The notes: generated by a model not told the origin, from the sequence alone. A DNA stretch of 64,000 nucleotides from JAIEOG01 sp964519985 (GCA_964519985.1 CAZFMF010000001.1:124001-188000), one strand, 5' to 3'. Counted from the first letter of the stretch, positions 1 to 8,797 are shown. Translations and numbers: made by a program.

Positions 1-2
1 CG

Positions 3-947
3 AAAGCGCTTGCCCGTGGCATCAATACGGAAAAAAACCTGAAGCGACAGGAAGAGCAACGCCAGAAGATCCATTTGCGGCTCGAAACAGAACACGATGA
101 GCGAACCGTCTATCTGCCACAGATCTTTGTGGCTGGTTTTGAGCGGGATTGGCTTGCTCATCAGGACTCAAAAGCTAATCTTCCCTCACACTGGCGAGCG
201 GCCATGCGGATTATTAAGACTATCAATCTGCATCCCCACGAGTGGTGCAGCGATCCTGACGTTCTATTTAGAGAGTTCGCCAGGCGGCAACTCAGCATCT
301 CCTACTCGGAAAAGCTTCTGCGTGTTTTGAATGAGTGGGGTATCTATATATCCCGAAAGACGAACAAATTTTTTATTCCGGTTCGAGCACCGAAAGGGAA
401 GAAACGAGAGCGCATCGCCGATAGCTATTTTGACTCGGGAAAAAAGCGAAAGAAGTCAGCGCCTCTTTCTCCACAGGAACTTGGATCGGCTAAAGATAAA
501 CTCCACCCACTGCACCACAACTGGTTGCTTATCTCTGTGTGGTTTGGACTTCGTCCTGCCGAAATAGACAATCTTAAGAAAGCAGATACCTGGAGCGTAA
601 AACGTGACGATGGAGTCGAGGTTCTATGGGTCTACCAACCGAAGCTGTCTGCCGTTCCACGCGAAGAACGGTGGAAGCTGATCCCGATTCTCTATGATGA
701 GCAGAGAGGGGCGCTGGAACGAATTTGCAGCGGGGAGTTTCAAAGACCACTGACCAAGACGATCGAGAAAAACGTAAAGATGGGTTGTGGTGCCTACTGT
801 GGCCGCAAGGGATTTCACGCTCTGATGTCAGGCAAAGGGCACCGTTTTGAAGATATCTCTGCGTGGCTCGGACACCGCTCGCTGGATAGAACATGGCTCG
901 ACTATGTCCAGAGGTTAAAGGTTAGCTTGCCCAAAAAAGCGGGGTGA
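3..947 (+). CDS. Tyrosine recombinase / phage-type integrase (5' partial)
   Basis: Site-specific DNA recombinase of the tyrosine (phage integrase) family, probably the integrase of the island that follows. Numbering from a possible TTG start at 75, the catalytic set can be placed: Arg160 in GLRPAE, a candidate Lys190, Arg244 in GRKGF, His267 in LGHRS and the nucleophile Tyr277 in TWLDYV. The reading frame stays open to base 3 with helical, charged sequence, so the gene probably starts outside the window and the TTG is not the true start. The second box is weak (no clear HxLR), as in divergent integrases. It converges on the large minus-strand ATPase gene, ending 41 bp from it. Family is fairly sure; the element it moves is inferred. 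Confidence 0.8.
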   Translation, partial: KALARGINTEKNLKRQEEQRQKIHLRLETEHDERTVYLPQIFVAGFERDWLAHQDSKANLPSHWRAAMRIIKTINLHPHEWCSDPDVLFREFARRQLSISYSEKLLRVLNEWGIYISRKTNKFFIPVRAPKGKKRERIADSYFDSGKKRKKSAPLSPQELGSAKDKLHPLHHNWLLISVWFGLRPAEIDNLKKADTWSVKRDDGVEVLWVYQPKLSAVPREERWKLIPILYDEQRGALERICSGEFQRPLTKTIEKNVKMGCGAYCGRKGFHALMSGKGHRFEDISAWLGHRSLDRTWLDYVQRLKVSLPKKAG

Positions 948-987
948 TGTTAGGGGCTTCACTCCAAGCCTCGCTCGCCGTCTATTG

Positions 988-3900
988 CTACAGCTTAACC
1001 GGCGTCACAAAATCATCACGCATCCTGAAGGCAGCCGAAGAGCCTTTCTCCACAAGCTCATCTAAGATTCTGACTACCGCTTGTCGAATCTCTGGTTTCG
1101 CCTTTAGATTTTGTAGGTTTCCGTAAACGTGTCTTAGAAGGGATTGCTCGAAAAAAGATATGAGTGTCTTGCTCGAAAACTTTTCTGGGGCCTTCTCGAT
1201 TTTGTTTGCCACGGAAAGATACGCCGTCGGGAGCGTCATGTCCCCGATGTAGTAGAGATAAATGGACATCTGTTCGAAGGCAACTGACGATGGAGGCAGC
1301 GCTTCAAAGAAGGATACTATACGATCTTCGAAACCTTCGTGAGGCTTCCAAGTTTTTACACCCCTCTTCCAATGAAGCCCCAAAAACATCACTCTCAGAA
1401 ATTCCTGGCCCGAAAAATACTCTGAGTCGAGATGCTTTAACCATGATGCCTTGATCGCTTGCTTTGCAAACTCATCCCATACGCGCCAAAATGTTTTTCT
1501 GCCTAAGTGAGTACGATCTTCAGCAGATACCAGATCTTGCAAGAAACTCGAGACTTCCCTCGGCTTTTCATCAACCAGCTCAATAAATGGCTGGCAAAGA
1601 GTTACGGCGTCCTCCTCAGATAGCTTAAGAACAAAGGCTGCTACTCGTTCCGAGCACGCGTGTAGCAAATGATGCGGTACTCGTTGCTTTCTCGAATCAG
1701 CACGCCACCATGAACAAATCTGTTCAGTAACCTTTTTAAAGAATTTATGGGCTTCAGGCTCCTGAGAAGCTTCTCCAAAAATATGCAGCATTCGTTTTAG
1801 TGCTTCGCTAGCGAAAGGTTCGTCGAAGTCTAGGGTCTCATAGTTTGCATCTGTAAAAGATCCTGTGTCAGTCCATTTGGCCCGAATCTGTGAACCGTGT
1901 TTAAGGGCAACAGCTTCCCAGCTGTCTCTTTCATCGAAGGGCTGCTGCCTTTCGGATTCTATTTTTTGATCTGCTTCTTTCGCCCAGGTTGCTAGAGCTC
2001 GTACACATTTTAGTGCGAGCTCGGAATTCTCCACCCACAAGTACTCGCCTATTCCTGCTGCCGCATAGAGTGCGACCTCGTCACAAGCATGAGTCAATGC
2101 ATCTGCGATTGCCTGAACCGCACGTTCGCGATAGGTCCCCGTTCTTTCTTGAGCGAGAATTGAAGTTATTGCCACCGCTGCCGAACGATCTCCCGACATT
2201 GAGTTACGAGAAACCCTCACCAAGTCATCGTGGCTGTCTCTATCACGCAAGATTGCTGAACAAAGATGTTCAATAACCCATGACTTCTCCAATTCGCTAA
2301 GGTCAGTCCAATGGTCTCTGGCACATACGGCTGCAATTAGTATTGGTCCATCTTGCCAGGGAAGGGATGATCCTTCGTCGTTATCGGGTGGCACTTTTGT
2401 AGCGGCAATGGCTTGCTCAAGGTATGTGCGCCATTTGGCGCTATCCGCTTTGCCATCGCGACCAAAACTAGAATATCCCCAGTTGAGCAACCCGATCAGC
2501 AAGTTGCTAGATTCGAATCGGGGTCTTTCCCGATCTATCATGGTTTTCAGGTCTTCTTCGGGGGCTGTTGGTTCCAAAACAACTCTTTTCGGGGCATCGG
2601 AAGACTCGGCCACTTGCCCAAGTTCTTCTAGTGTAGCGTTGCGGGCAGCGTATTTTCGCAAATCCATTCTATGGAGGCAGAGTCTCCATACCTGATCTGC
2701 CTCTGATTGCTTTTCAATGGGGGGTAGAGAAGCCCTGTGGCGATCTATGATTTTATGAATGTCAGTTCCACAGCTTCCCATCTGCAATTGCAGAGCGGCT
2801 GTCCCCAAGTGCTTTTTCCGGTGGGGAAGCGCATCGGCAGATCGTCGCTCTGCTTCATAAATTTCTGCTTCCGAATTTAGAGTCGGCAGCATCCCTTGGA
2901 CATGCGAAATGCCATTCGGAAGCACTGCCATTTGCTCATCGAGCTGCACAAAATCCCGACAGCTGAGTAGTGCTTTTGCCGCATCTTGGCAGATTTCCGG
3001 ATAGGCCGTAACCACGCTCGCAACAACTGCGGATAGTGACGAGCCGTCGCTCTTTCGAATCAAATAGAGCAACCATGAATCAAGGTACTCACTGCCAAGC
3101 TTTCCCAGTGTGAGGAGACGACTCTCAAGCGCCATCAAGGCGCACATGAGGACATAAGGACCAACTGAGGTTCCTCTGTAAAGTTGCCACAGCCGCGGGT
3201 TATGCCACTGCTTAGTTGCTGTTCCATCCGGCAATGTTATTTCGACTTCCCAGGCGGGTTCCAACGGGTCGTGACTTCGGGGGTGGGCGTAATAGTCTGT
3301 GCAATGGTTCGCCAGTTCAACTATGAACTCAATGCCCTTTTTAAAGTGAAACTGAAGTAGGGGATGAAATGGCCCTCGAAAAGCACTCGGGGGATAAAAC
3401 TCGCGGTGCCCCTGAAGTCCAAAGTAAGTTTCAATCTCCTCTCGGTAACGGTGATGTCTTTTGTCTTCATGATCCGTCCCAAGGTACAAGTGGTTCCTAG
3501 TCAGTTCTGTTATGGCATCTGGATACTGCTTTACAACAAATGCGCTTTGAACACCTTCGACTAGGTAGTCGGCAAACTCAGAAGCAACCCGATCTTCATT
3601 GTCGTGGTCGCCACCTCTGTCCAGGAGCTGCAAGAAGGCATCCGGGCTGCCACTAGGCGTTTTGGATATGATGTTAAAGACTCGCTGTCGATTATCGTCT
3701 CGATATCCATCGAATACATCGAGTAGCCTAAACGCAATTGCTGCTGCATCCTCATATCCGTTTGGATGTAGATCGGGCACACTAACTATGTTGGACCAGT
3801 CCTCGATCAGCCCCAATACCAATAACGAATCCTTTGGAAGAAAGTCTTCGATGTGTTCGTGGACCATTTTTAGCGTAGGAGGCCAGGCGGGTCCAAGGGG

Positions 3901-6042
3901 TACCATAAGGCTACTATGAACATGTTCGCTGCCTTCGAGCCAAACCGGAGCTGCTTTGCAAGCTACTCTCAGCAGGTGCACAACTCGCTTTAGGAGCTTG
4001 GATTTGTCCGCTATCAGCTCAGAAACATTTCTCTCAATGAAAGCATTTCCGGATATCGATCTAAGTATTGATACGACTGAATCATCTCGAAAATGAGCTG
4101 GAAGCCCCATTTCCTTAATTGTGGCTTGAACGTGGGCATCCGCAATTTCTGGCTCCAGTTCACTTTTCTCGGATAGCCACATGCGGTACGAGCGGCGAAG
4201 AGCTGGATAAGTTCCTATGTCAGCCGCGAGCTTTTTTACTTCGCTCTCGTGCTGCGCAAACCTTGTCTCAATCCAATTAAGCAATGCCCAATCTTCGAGT
4301 ACGTCATGTGATGGGGCAGCCATCGTATCCGTCGCCTGCGAAAAAGTGAGAAGATCTCGTTGTTTCAGCTTCCCAAGAACTTCAGGATCAAGGCCATCGC
4401 ACCTAGCAAAGAGACTCAGATGCTTTGCCCGCCTTACGGCAACTTCAGTCAACGCTTGTTCACGCTTTTGGGGCATTCCACCCTCCGTGACATCTTCCTG
4501 TCGAACTATCTCTCTCCAGAATTTTCGTCGAAATTCCCTCTCTGTGCCAGGAAGGGGGAGGCCTTCCCCCCATTTCATCCTCGCTGCCTTATCTAAGACG
4601 TAAGGGTTTCTTAGTAGTTTCTTCAATCGTTCGTTGGAGAGAGGAAGCGAAAGTTGCGGTATGGATTGCTGGACTTCATCCAGCTCTTCATTGGAGAGCT
4701 CGGGGATGTTTGCGACTGAGTATTGGACAGCCATCTGTTCTAAGAATGATGCCACGACCACATCAATGGAATAAGAGCGGCAAGTGATGATCAGCTTCCA
4801 TGTTTCGTCTCCTTGAATTAAGCGCAACAAATCCGCAAAGCTCTCTCTGACTGACGATTCAAGCAATCGCTCCAAGCTTTCAACTAAAAGTACTTTCTTT
4901 CCCTGTGCCGCCAGCAAACGAGATAAGTGTTCTCCAGACATTTTGAAACCGGCGCTGGACAGCGTCTTGTCGATATGACTTTCTTCAAACTCTTCGGCTC
5001 GAAAAGCGAATGTGAAAACGTGCTGGCCTACTTGCTCCAATATTGCCTTTGCGACATTCGACTTTCCGTACCCGGCAGGCCCAGAGAGGACCAGGATTTG
5101 TGTGTCTTCGATTAGGTCCTTGGTATTATTTATGATGGCCTCGCGTGCTAGAGAGGCCTTGCCGCCTATTGTCCCCGTAATTCCGCGAAGTATTGTTTCA
5201 GAGTGTTCCCTTAGCGTCCTGAGAGCGACATAGTCGCTTCCAGCAATAGTTGAATGGCGTTCTCGCAGTTCGTGGGGAAGATCGTCACGAGTAAACTCTC
5301 GTGCTCCCGGCATCGCAGAAGAAACAATAGCAAGTAGGCTCTCCCACGTTGCTTTGGCAGCACCGATTTGGTCCGGCCCCCCAGCAGTTTGTGCCAATAG
5401 TGATTTGATGCTGGCCTCAGTCTGGCGAGTAGATGTGTTGAGGTCAAAGCTGAGAATGGAAAGACATCTAAGAAACTTCCAGAAGGCATCGTTCGCGATA
5501 GGAGTTCCGTCTGCCTCCAGAATATCTCGGATTTCCTTTACGTGCTTTTTAGCGATTGCGTGAAGCAGTCCGTCCTTAGTGAATCTATGTTCAAAATCCT
5601 CCACAGAGTTTGAGTTCAAAGCACAGTCAAATAGTCCTGCTAGATGAGCGAGTAGCGTGTTCGTGCCTCTAAGCACAGTTATGCAGAGGCGATCCGTGCT
5701 CTGATCGAAATTTGCGCTATTGAAATCACTCCAGAGGGCGCCAAATGTCTTGCAGCAATCTTCGTTGGTGCGGCTTACGGTGAGAGTCCGCTTTACCTGA
5801 GCTATCAGCTTTCTAGTTTTGTTGTCGCCCGTTTTCCCGAGGATCAAGACATCATCAGTTTTCCAGCCCAAATGACTGGTTTGAAATGACACTTTGCAAA
5901 CTTGAGTATCGATCAAGATCGGCGGTAGGCCTCCAACGAGCAAAAGGCTTAGCCAGGCCGCATCGACGTGCTGTTCAAAAAATGCCCCAGCTTGTCCCGT
6001 GGCCGCTGGACTTGAGGTGCGAGGTTCCTTCTTCTTGCTCAT
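988..6042 (-). CDS. Large STAND-type ATPase with N-terminal PD-(D/E)xK-like nuclease segment (Avs-like)
   Basis: Protein of 1684 residues. Residues about 15-130 look like a restriction-endonuclease fold of the Mrr/Cap4 kind: a helix with Glu23, a strand with Asp63-Asp64 (KTDDVLILG) and the strand AQVKRT with Gln82 and Lys84, giving a D...QxK active site. A P-loop ATPase follows: Walker A GPAGYGKS at 321-328, a Walker B-like strand KVLLVESLERL at about 383-393 with Glu where Asp is usual, and IITCRS at about 418-423, the place of the STAND sensor arginine. From about residue 620 to the end I recognise nothing; it is long, mostly helical-looking sequence, where Avs proteins carry their sensor. 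Nuclease + STAND ATPase + long C-terminus at this size is the plan of Avs anti-phage sensors. It starts 36 bp after the cyclase-like gene on the same strand, so the two are probably co-transcribed. No signal peptide; cytoplasmic. Defence role is inferred. Confidence 0.75.
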   Translation of the reverse strand: MSKKKEPRTSSPAATGQAGAFFEQHVDAAWLSLLLVGGLPPILIDTQVCKVSFQTSHLGWKTDDVLILGKTGDNKTRKLIAQVKRTLTVSRTNEDCCKTFGALWSDFNSANFDQSTDRLCITVLRGTNTLLAHLAGLFDCALNSNSVEDFEHRFTKDGLLHAIAKKHVKEIRDILEADGTPIANDAFWKFLRCLSILSFDLNTSTRQTEASIKSLLAQTAGGPDQIGAAKATWESLLAIVSSAMPGAREFTRDDLPHELRERHSTIAGSDYVALRTLREHSETILRGITGTIGGKASLAREAIINNTKDLIEDTQILVLSGPAGYGKSNVAKAILEQVGQHVFTFAFRAEEFEESHIDKTLSSAGFKMSGEHLSRLLAAQGKKVLLVESLERLLESSVRESFADLLRLIQGDETWKLIITCRSYSIDVVVASFLEQMAVQYSVANIPELSNEELDEVQQSIPQLSLPLSNERLKKLLRNPYVLDKAARMKWGEGLPLPGTEREFRRKFWREIVRQEDVTEGGMPQKREQALTEVAVRRAKHLSLFARCDGLDPEVLGKLKQRDLLTFSQATDTMAAPSHDVLEDWALLNWIETRFAQHESEVKKLAADIGTYPALRRSYRMWLSEKSELEPEIADAHVQATIKEMGLPAHFRDDSVVSILRSISGNAFIERNVSELIADKSKLLKRVVHLLRVACKAAPVWLEGSEHVHSSLMVPLGPAWPPTLKMVHEHIEDFLPKDSLLVLGLIEDWSNIVSVPDLHPNGYEDAAAIAFRLLDVFDGYRDDNRQRVFNIISKTPSGSPDAFLQLLDRGGDHDNEDRVASEFADYLVEGVQSAFVVKQYPDAITELTRNHLYLGTDHEDKRHHRYREEIETYFGLQGHREFYPPSAFRGPFHPLLQFHFKKGIEFIVELANHCTDYYAHPRSHDPLEPAWEVEITLPDGTATKQWHNPRLWQLYRGTSVGPYVLMCALMALESRLLTLGKLGSEYLDSWLLYLIRKSDGSSLSAVVASVVTAYPEICQDAAKALLSCRDFVQLDEQMAVLPNGISHVQGMLPTLNSEAEIYEAERRSADALPHRKKHLGTAALQLQMGSCGTDIHKIIDRHRASLPPIEKQSEADQVWRLCLHRMDLRKYAARNATLEELGQVAESSDAPKRVVLEPTAPEEDLKTMIDRERPRFESSNLLIGLLNWGYSSFGRDGKADSAKWRTYLEQAIAATKVPPDNDEGSSLPWQDGPILIAAVCARDHWTDLSELEKSWVIEHLCSAILRDRDSHDDLVRVSRNSMSGDRSAAVAITSILAQERTGTYRERAVQAIADALTHACDEVALYAAAGIGEYLWVENSELALKCVRALATWAKEADQKIESERQQPFDERDSWEAVALKHGSQIRAKWTDTGSFTDANYETLDFDEPFASEALKRMLHIFGEASQEPEAHKFFKKVTEQICSWWRADSRKQRVPHHLLHACSERVAAFVLKLSEEDAVTLCQPFIELVDEKPREVSSFLQDLVSAEDRTHLGRKTFWRVWDEFAKQAIKASWLKHLDSEYFSGQEFLRVMFLGLHWKRGVKTWKPHEGFEDRIVSFFEALPPSSVAFEQMSIYLYYIGDMTLPTAYLSVANKIEKAPEKFSSKTLISFFEQSLLRHVYGNLQNLKAKPEIRQAVVRILDELVEKGSSAAFRMRDDFVTPVKL

Positions 6043-6078
6043 ATACTATGTCCAATAGGGCCAGTGCTGGTGAAAGAC

Positions 6079-6918
6079 CTAGTCGATATACTTGTCCAGC
6101 GTGTCTCTCATTTCCAAGATGCTCTTTCCGTACATCTTGTAATAGTTATCACCGTTCTCCACCCACTTAGTCGCGGTCCAGATGATTCGCGCCAGGTACT
6201 TTATCCCCATTTCGTTCTCCGTTGGATCTAAGCCTTGCTCCTCTAATACCCTATCGGAAAGGGCAGGAACCCGCGCCAGCCAGTTTGCGCTGAAGAATTG
6301 TTCATTGCCGTGATCTCCAAGGCCAACGGAGCCTATCAGTCGGTCTACGAATAGTCTCTGCTGGTCGGCGTTCATTTTCTTTATTACAGACTCTGTGGCA
6401 AAAACTTGTATTCCGGTTGCTCGTTTATCTTTTTCCATCTGATAGGTCTTCACAAAAGCCGGGCCCCAATATGGAAATCCAAAAAGGTTCTTGTACTGGT
6501 CCAACTCCTTGGCGTTTGTCTCAACCCGGACAATTCCATCTGCAATTGCTGCCCTCATTGGAACGAAACCCAAATCTTTTCCGTTGAACTGGAAAAATGG
6601 AGCATAGAGCATCACTTTTACAATCCCATCGAACACATCCTCCGCCTGCCCGAGTAGATAAGCTCCATCGCTCGCTTGCGCCACTTTAAGGTTGGGACAT
6701 TCTTTAGCAACATTGGCTAGGGAAGATCCAAAGCTTGTTATTAGCCGTGTGATTCCTCCCTGCTGTTCCCCCATTGTATCGGCCAAGTAGGCAGTAATGT
6801 AGGATGTGAATCCACATAGATCCACAAACCCTAGGGTTAAGTCAGGCTCCTTGGTTCCTTCGAGAAGGGCTCGTAACTGAGGAAACTGTGTGGGTGACTC
6901 AGGGGCGGGTTCGCGCAT
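6079..6918 (-). CDS. Class III nucleotide-cyclase-like protein, Pycsar PycC type
   Basis: Protein of 279 residues from the ATG at 6918, which has GGAGAG four bases upstream (a TTG at 6930 is less likely). The order of motifs fits the class III cyclase fold: LGFVDLCGFTSY at about 30-40 with metal-ligand Asp33; AQASDGAYLL at about 81-90 with Ser83-Asp84 in place of the second metal site; RAAIADGIV at about 122-130; and YWGPAFVKTYQMEKDKRATG at about 150-169. The last block, with GPA and no N-x-A-A-R-L, resembles the pyrimidine cyclases (PycC) of the Pycsar anti-phage system more than bacterial adenylate cyclases. It would make a cyclic nucleotide signal upon infection. Known Pycsar effectors (PycTIR, PycTM) are absent; the next gene, 36 bp on, is the large nuclease-ATPase. 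Fold assignment is moderately sure; substrate is unknown. Confidence 0.65.
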   Translation of the reverse strand: MREPAPESPTQFPQLRALLEGTKEPDLTLGFVDLCGFTSYITAYLADTMGEQQGGITRLITSFGSSLANVAKECPNLKVAQASDGAYLLGQAEDVFDGIVKVMLYAPFFQFNGKDLGFVPMRAAIADGIVRVETNAKELDQYKNLFGFPYWGPAFVKTYQMEKDKRATGIQVFATESVIKKMNADQQRLFVDRLIGSVGLGDHGNEQFFSANWLARVPALSDRVLEEQGLDPTENEMGIKYLARIIWTATKWVENGDNYYKMYGKSILEMRDTLDKYID

Positions 6919-7037
6919 TGCTCTCTCCAATTAAAGTAATGCGTGAGTATAAAACATATTATTGTTTAGGTAATGACGCTTTGTGCTTTGGCTGCGTTTG
7001 TAGCGCCAAAGGGAGGAATCATGGGGGTAGGCTTGAT

Positions 7038-7463
7038 CTACCTTTCAAGCGACTTGAATTCTTTATACAGCGCCGCGCACTTTGGAGATTCTTCTAGGAC
7101 CGTGACCTGCATCGGAAACCCGCTTGATGACTTAAGAGATACTTTCCCCTTGTTTGTAGCCCACATGCTTACATACTTAGCGCCCGATGTATCCCAGGAT
7201 CTGGTTGTGGTTTTCAAGATCGCCCGAGTTCTGTAGGTAGTCATTTCGAACTTGATGTCGCCAACTTCATAGGAGTTATCATCTAGCTTTTGATAAACGG
7301 TCATTGTGGCGATTCCGAAGCATTTGCGTTGCTCCATTTTCTCAAGAATCGCATTTCTCTTTTGTGCGGAGTTCAGACCACGAGCTTTTCCTGCTTGCGC
7401 GTAGTCTGGACAACCGAAAGCAAGTAGTCCCAGTAAAAGCCCAAGGAGCGATCTTTTGTTCAT
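7038..7463 (-). CDS. Small exported protein of unknown function in the cyclase operon
   Basis: Protein of 141 residues that I do not recognise. The first 25 residues form a signal sequence (MNKRS, then LLGLLLGLLAFG), with either a lipobox-like LAFGC at residues 14-18 or a type I cleavage site after AQA. The mature part is basic and has two more cysteines, in the order KCFGIATM and PKCAAL, which could pair. It lies 3 bp downstream of the XRE regulator and 119 bp upstream of the cyclase-like gene on the same strand, so it may belong to the same operon. A 7-bp inverted repeat (6986-6992 / 7005-7011) lies between it and the cyclase, without a T-run. Whether it is part of the defence module or a passenger cannot be told. 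Confidence 0.6.
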   Translation of the reverse strand: MNKRSLLGLLLGLLAFGCPDYAQAGKARGLNSAQKRNAILEKMEQRKCFGIATMTVYQKLDDNSYEVGDIKFEMTTYRTRAILKTTTRSWDTSGAKYVSMWATNKGKVSLKSSSGFPMQVTVLEESPKCAALYKEFKSLER

Positions 7464-7466
7464 GGC

Positions 7467-7790
7467 TCACCTCTTCTTATTGGGAGTGCTCGTTTGCTTC
7501 TCAATGCTGATGCGGTAAATTCCTTTGTGGATCGATACAAACTCTCTATCTAGATCTGCTACGACCTCACGAACTACCTGCTCTTCTGGACTTTCTCCGG
7601 TAATCAGAAATTCGAGCGACACCCCAAAGAATCTACAGAGCCGCACAAGCGATTCATCCAATACCGGAGTTCTCTGACCAAGCCATTCGCTCAGCGTAGA
7701 TTTCGGAATCCCCGTTGCCTGCGAGACAGCGGCAGCAGAAACGCCACGCTCTTCCATCAGCTTTTTCAATGTTTTCGAGAATTTCACCAC
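7467..7790 (-). CDS. XRE-family transcriptional regulator
   Basis: DNA-binding protein of 107 residues with a helix-turn-helix of the Cro/C1 (XRE) type over residues about 6-60: LKKLMEERGVSAAAVSQATG, then IPKSTLSEWLGQRTP and the scaffold helix VRLCRFFGVSLEFLITG. The C-terminal 40 residues are charged and unassigned. It starts with GTG at 7790 (a second GTG is the next codon). It is first in the apparent minus-strand operon that includes the exported protein, the cyclase-like gene and the large ATPase, so it may repress or activate them. Repeated TTCTGA half-sites lie just upstream in the shared divergent promoter region. Confident as XRE; its targets are inferred. Confidence 0.85.
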   Translation of the reverse strand: MVKFSKTLKKLMEERGVSAAAVSQATGIPKSTLSEWLGQRTPVLDESLVRLCRFFGVSLEFLITGESPEEQVVREVVADLDREFVSIHKGIYRISIEKQTSTPNKKR

Positions 7791-7796
7791 ACGCCC

Positions 7797-7973
7797 TAGT
7801 TTCGGTACCTGGGACGAAAACCGGTAGCGGAGTTCTTAGGTCGGGACAAAGGTTCTGACGAGGCTGAGCGTCAATTCTGAGTTCAGAACCAATCATGATA
7901 ACTGTAGCACAACGCATTATATATTGCAAATGCATATTGCATGTGCACAATAACCATGGCAGACTGGGATTGA
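7797..7973. promoter_or_regulatory. Divergent promoter region with inverted repeats
   Basis: Intergenic region between the XRE gene (minus) and the ribbon-helix-helix-like gene (plus). It holds GGTTCTGA at 7851-7858, TTCTGA at 7875-7880 and TCAGAACC at 7883-7890; the last is the reverse complement of the first, and the last two form a close palindrome with a 2-bp centre. These are good candidates for XRE operator half-sites. A second palindromic run around 7925-7950 repeats TGCA and ATTGCA elements. The sequence at 7797-7815 recurs, with three mismatches, at 8178-8196 just before the serine recombinase gene. Confidence 0.5.
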
Positions 7974-8180
7974 ATGGATGACGAGCGAATAAGATCGAGA
8001 ATCAATAAGCGGGCTAAGAAAGGCATTTTGGAGGAAGCCCGAGAGATCGAAAACAAGAAGAACTACACGTTTCGGCTTAAGCCCTCACTGATGAGAGAGT
8101 TCTATACCTTTTGTGAGCGTGAGAAAGTCACCGCCACAAATGTTTTGGAGAAGCTCCTCTCTGAGTTTTTGAAACCGTAG
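7974..8180 (+). CDS. Ribbon-helix-helix-like small DNA-binding protein
   Basis: Protein of 68 residues, highly charged. The segment NYTFRLKPSLMREFYTFCER followed by EKVTATNVLEKLLSEFL has the strand-helix-helix pattern of RHH (Arc/MetJ/CopG) proteins, with the strand YTFRL and two helices. Such proteins are common as plasmid or island regulators and antitoxins. It is 20 bp upstream of the serine recombinase gene on the same strand and probably co-transcribed with it; no toxin is evident beside it. Family assignment is by pattern only. Confidence 0.6.
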   Translation: MDDERIRSRINKRAKKGILEEAREIENKKNYTFRLKPSLMREFYTFCEREKVTATNVLEKLLSEFLKP

Positions 8181-8200
8181 TTTCGGTTCCAGAGACACCT

Positions 8201-8797
8201 ATGAAAGTAAAACGAGTGGCTATCTATGCCCGAGTATCGACTCACGAGCAGAGTGCGGAGATGCAACTGAGAGATTTGCGCAGGTACGCTGAGCAGCGTG
8301 GAATGCTTGTACTGAAAGAGTATATCGACCAGGGCGTATCTGGAACGAAGGATTCCCGGCCTGCGCTTAATGCCTTAGTCGATGCAACGAGGAAACGGCA
8401 CTACGACGCAGTCCTGGTCTGGCGGTTCGATCGATGGGCCAGAAGCACAAGGCACCTCATCGAAAGCTTGATGGATTTCAAGAACCTTGGAGTGGAGTTC
8501 CTTAGCTACCAGGAGAACCTGGATACAGGGAGCCCACTGGGACAGGCAATGTTCACGATTATAGCGGCCTTGGCCCAGCTGGAACGAGATATCATCGTAC
8601 AGCGCGTGAAATCTGGATTGGCCAATGCAAAAGCTCGCGGAAAGCGTTTGGGAAGACCTTTAAAGCGAGATGATGCTCAGATTAAGGCCTTGCGGGCCAC
8701 GGGACGTTCCGTTCGTCAGATTGCAAAAGAACTCGCACTGTCAAAGTCCACGGTCTCAAAGGCACTGTCCACAAATCCCCCTCGGACCAACCACTAG
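8201..8797 (+). CDS. Serine recombinase (resolvase/invertase family)
   Basis: Small serine recombinase of 198 residues, about the usual length of Tn3 resolvases and Hin-type invertases. The catalytic Ser13 is in YARVST; further conserved blocks are YIDQGVSGTKDSRPALNALV, VLVWRFDRWARS, FLSYQENLDTGSPLGQAMF and AALAQLERDIIVQRVKSGLA. The C-terminus (GKRLGRPLKRDDAQIKALRA, then SVRQIAKELALSKSTVSKAL) is a full helix-turn-helix. It would cut and rejoin DNA at short crossover sites. Imperfect repeats at 7797-7815 and 8178-8196 could be such sites. The C-terminal HTH is complete and no frameshift is seen, so the enzyme is probably active. Confidence 0.92.
   Translation: MKVKRVAIYARVSTHEQSAEMQLRDLRRYAEQRGMLVLKEYIDQGVSGTKDSRPALNALVDATRKRHYDAVLVWRFDRWARSTRHLIESLMDFKNLGVEFLSYQENLDTGSPLGQAMFTIIAALAQLERDIIVQRVKSGLANAKARGKRLGRPLKRDDAQIKALRATGRSVRQIAKELALSKSTVSKALSTNPPRTNH

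Noticed and set aside
6079..6918. Ordinary adenylate cyclase of the CyaA/class III signalling type
   Set aside because: The conserved N-x-A-A-R block and the second metal-site GD pair are changed; the GPA...E block and linkage to a STAND nuclease fit the Pycsar branch better.
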